A stretch of 64,000 nt of DNA from Burhinus oedicnemus (lineage: Eukaryota; Chordata; Aves; Charadriiformes; Burhinidae), in assembly GCA_008921705.1 (NCBI GenBank), contig VFFE01009164.1, positions 2,408,785 through 2,472,784 on the forward strand, written 5' to 3'. Below are positions 62,751 through 64,000 of this stretch, piece by piece. The notes below the pieces were generated by a model. The model made no database searches. It was not told the DNA's origin and saw nothing but the letters and a program-made list of their open reading frames with translations. The first letter of the stretch is position 1; every line of letters starts with the position of its first letter. The position numbers and the translations under genes were made by a program.

Positions 62751-64000
62751 TTTTCTTCCTCTCCTCTTCACAGACAATTTTTTCATGTGTCTGGAAAAGC
62801 AGTCAGGTTGACAAGTTACCTGCTGAATCCTGGGGTTGTTTTTCTTTCACCTTGTGCCTGTCTTTTGTATTTTACCCCCCTTTTTCATAAAAAAAAAACT
62901 GAGAGGGGGAGAATGAAGGAAGTCAGCAAACAATATCCTTTAGTCTTCTTCCAGGTGCAGTGAGGAACATGTAACCAAAGCAAGAGAACTGACAGCACTG
63001 ATGCCAAATTCTGCTCTCATATTTTGAGTGACACCATTTGAAACTTGCTTCTGTTATGTATTGCTATGGGAAGCTACCTTACATTAGATGGGAATACTGG
63101 CAGAATACTTGCTACCGGATAATGACTATGTGGGACTCCAGTCCTGGTTTAACAAACTAGTGTTGCAATGAGGCTTTTCAGTCTAGGGCACAGAATATGT
63201 TGTGGTATATTTCTGATAAGAAGAAAGTCCCAGGACTGCAGATCCTGTCCTTTTCCCATTTACTGATGCCTAGACTTGACAATATATCACTGATATTACA
63301 TGACCAGTGTTTTCTTCCGGGCCTGATGGCCACAAGATGGGTGGCATTGGAACGATATGAAACACATAGTTGGGAAAATCCATATGGGAAGAATCATAGA
63401 GGTGAAAAAATGTAGGAACTGAATCATAAGTGGTACTTTTGTTTATAAAGTACATGTGTAAGTGGCTAGGGCGTTAAAAGGACCCATCCTCCCACATGGA
63501 TGTTATCTAGGTTGAGATGATAGTCTGTGGTTTGTGTCTGTAGAGTCTAAGGCCTCTTACTCTGTCAAGAAAATAGCTCAGATCTATAGCTTTCAAGAAA
63601 ATCCTCTGCTTTACCTGTGACCCAGAGCCCATTAGTCTGTGTGTGAGTTTATAGACCACTAATACATGCAAAGTGTGAAAGCAGATCACAACGGTGAGAA
63701 ATGAGTAAATACTGATTAAACACTGTTAAAAACAAAGATGTGATGTCATCAGACCTTCAGAGAAAAAAAACAGAAACAGAAGACATGAAACCTTAGGAGA
63801 AAGAGCAGAAAGGCGGAAGAAGCAGAAGCTCATCAAGATCAAGGTTTAACCTTTCCCAAAGAGCACAAAGGGCAAGTGACTGCCTATCCAGCAGAGACCC
63901 ACTGGGGGGAATGCAGTGCAACAGTACACGGTAAATGTTATTAAGGCTTAGCCTACTAGCAAGTTAGTCCAAATCCACTATAGTGTGTTTTGGCAATAAA
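62751..64000. other. Non-coding DNA, no gene seen
   Basis: Nothing recognised to the window end. A short A-run is at 62889-62898, preceded by pyrimidine-rich sequence. Confidence 0.5.

Noticed and set aside
63388..63432. 'gaatcatagaggtgaaaa' as a CR1 3' end
   Set aside because: Only the first few bases resemble the 8-mer terminus. The following 'ggaagggacct...ccaacccc' block is missing.
1..64000. CRISPR arrays, phage or bacterial-type systems
   Set aside because: No spaced direct repeats, no compact operons and no prokaryotic-style genes. CR1, MIR and microsatellites show vertebrate nuclear DNA.

Overview
The window looks like ordinary non-coding DNA from a bird nuclear genome: one long intergenic stretch or part of a very large intron. 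The main evidence is several CR1 LINE copies, two of which carry the 3' end typical of birds (tandem ATTCTATG-type 8-mers next to a block meaning 'ttggaagggacct... tccaacccc'). AT-rich sequence with few interspersed repeats, short microsatellites and relics resembling MIR and other old amniote repeats also fit a bird. I cannot name the species or chromosome. I found no intact protein-coding gene, tRNA, rRNA, CRISPR array or bacterial-type operon. Open frames of 60-174 codons occur on both strands in roughly the number and overlap expected by chance, and apart from transposon relics none shows a recognisable domain.

Layout. 1-6.2 kb: unique AT-rich DNA with a (TTTTA)16 array, an A16 run, one faint old repeat and a perfect 22-bp tandem duplication. 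6.18-6.34 kb: short CR1 3' end, minus strand. 6.3-22.6 kb: mostly unique, with a C17T11 tract, a strong hairpin near 12.1 kb, several faint old repeats and a MIR-like fragment near 21.3 kb. 22.64-23.16 kb: the best-preserved CR1 3' end, plus strand. 23-31 kb: MIR-like relics near 26.2 and 29.2 kb and an old repeat with inverted arms near 28.5 kb. 31.0-32.2 kb: a badly decayed stretch that reads on the minus strand like the RNase H-integrase part of a retroviral-type pol. 32.2-36.7 kb: AT-rich sequence that may include conserved regulatory DNA, a MIR-like piece, an older CR1 tail and a cluster of nested palindromes. 36.7-46.3 kb: unique DNA with AAT/AAC and TTCTA arrays. 46.3-46.6 kb: a candidate regulatory block. 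53.6-54.45 kb: an orphan CR1 ORF2 endonuclease fragment that is broken and has lost its 3' end. 55.9-56.8 kb: a local GC/CpG-rich patch. 62.3-62.75 kb: a MIR-like relic next to an ancient CR1 tail.

Nothing here works together as a pathway. The window is best read as a record of retroelement insertion and decay (CR1 of different ages, MIR/L2-like elements, one possible endogenous retroviral pol remnant) with microsatellite growth on top. Function, if any, would lie in non-coding regulatory blocks, which cannot be proved from one sequence. Family calls for the oldest repeats rest on remembered consensus motifs and need a repeat-library search.
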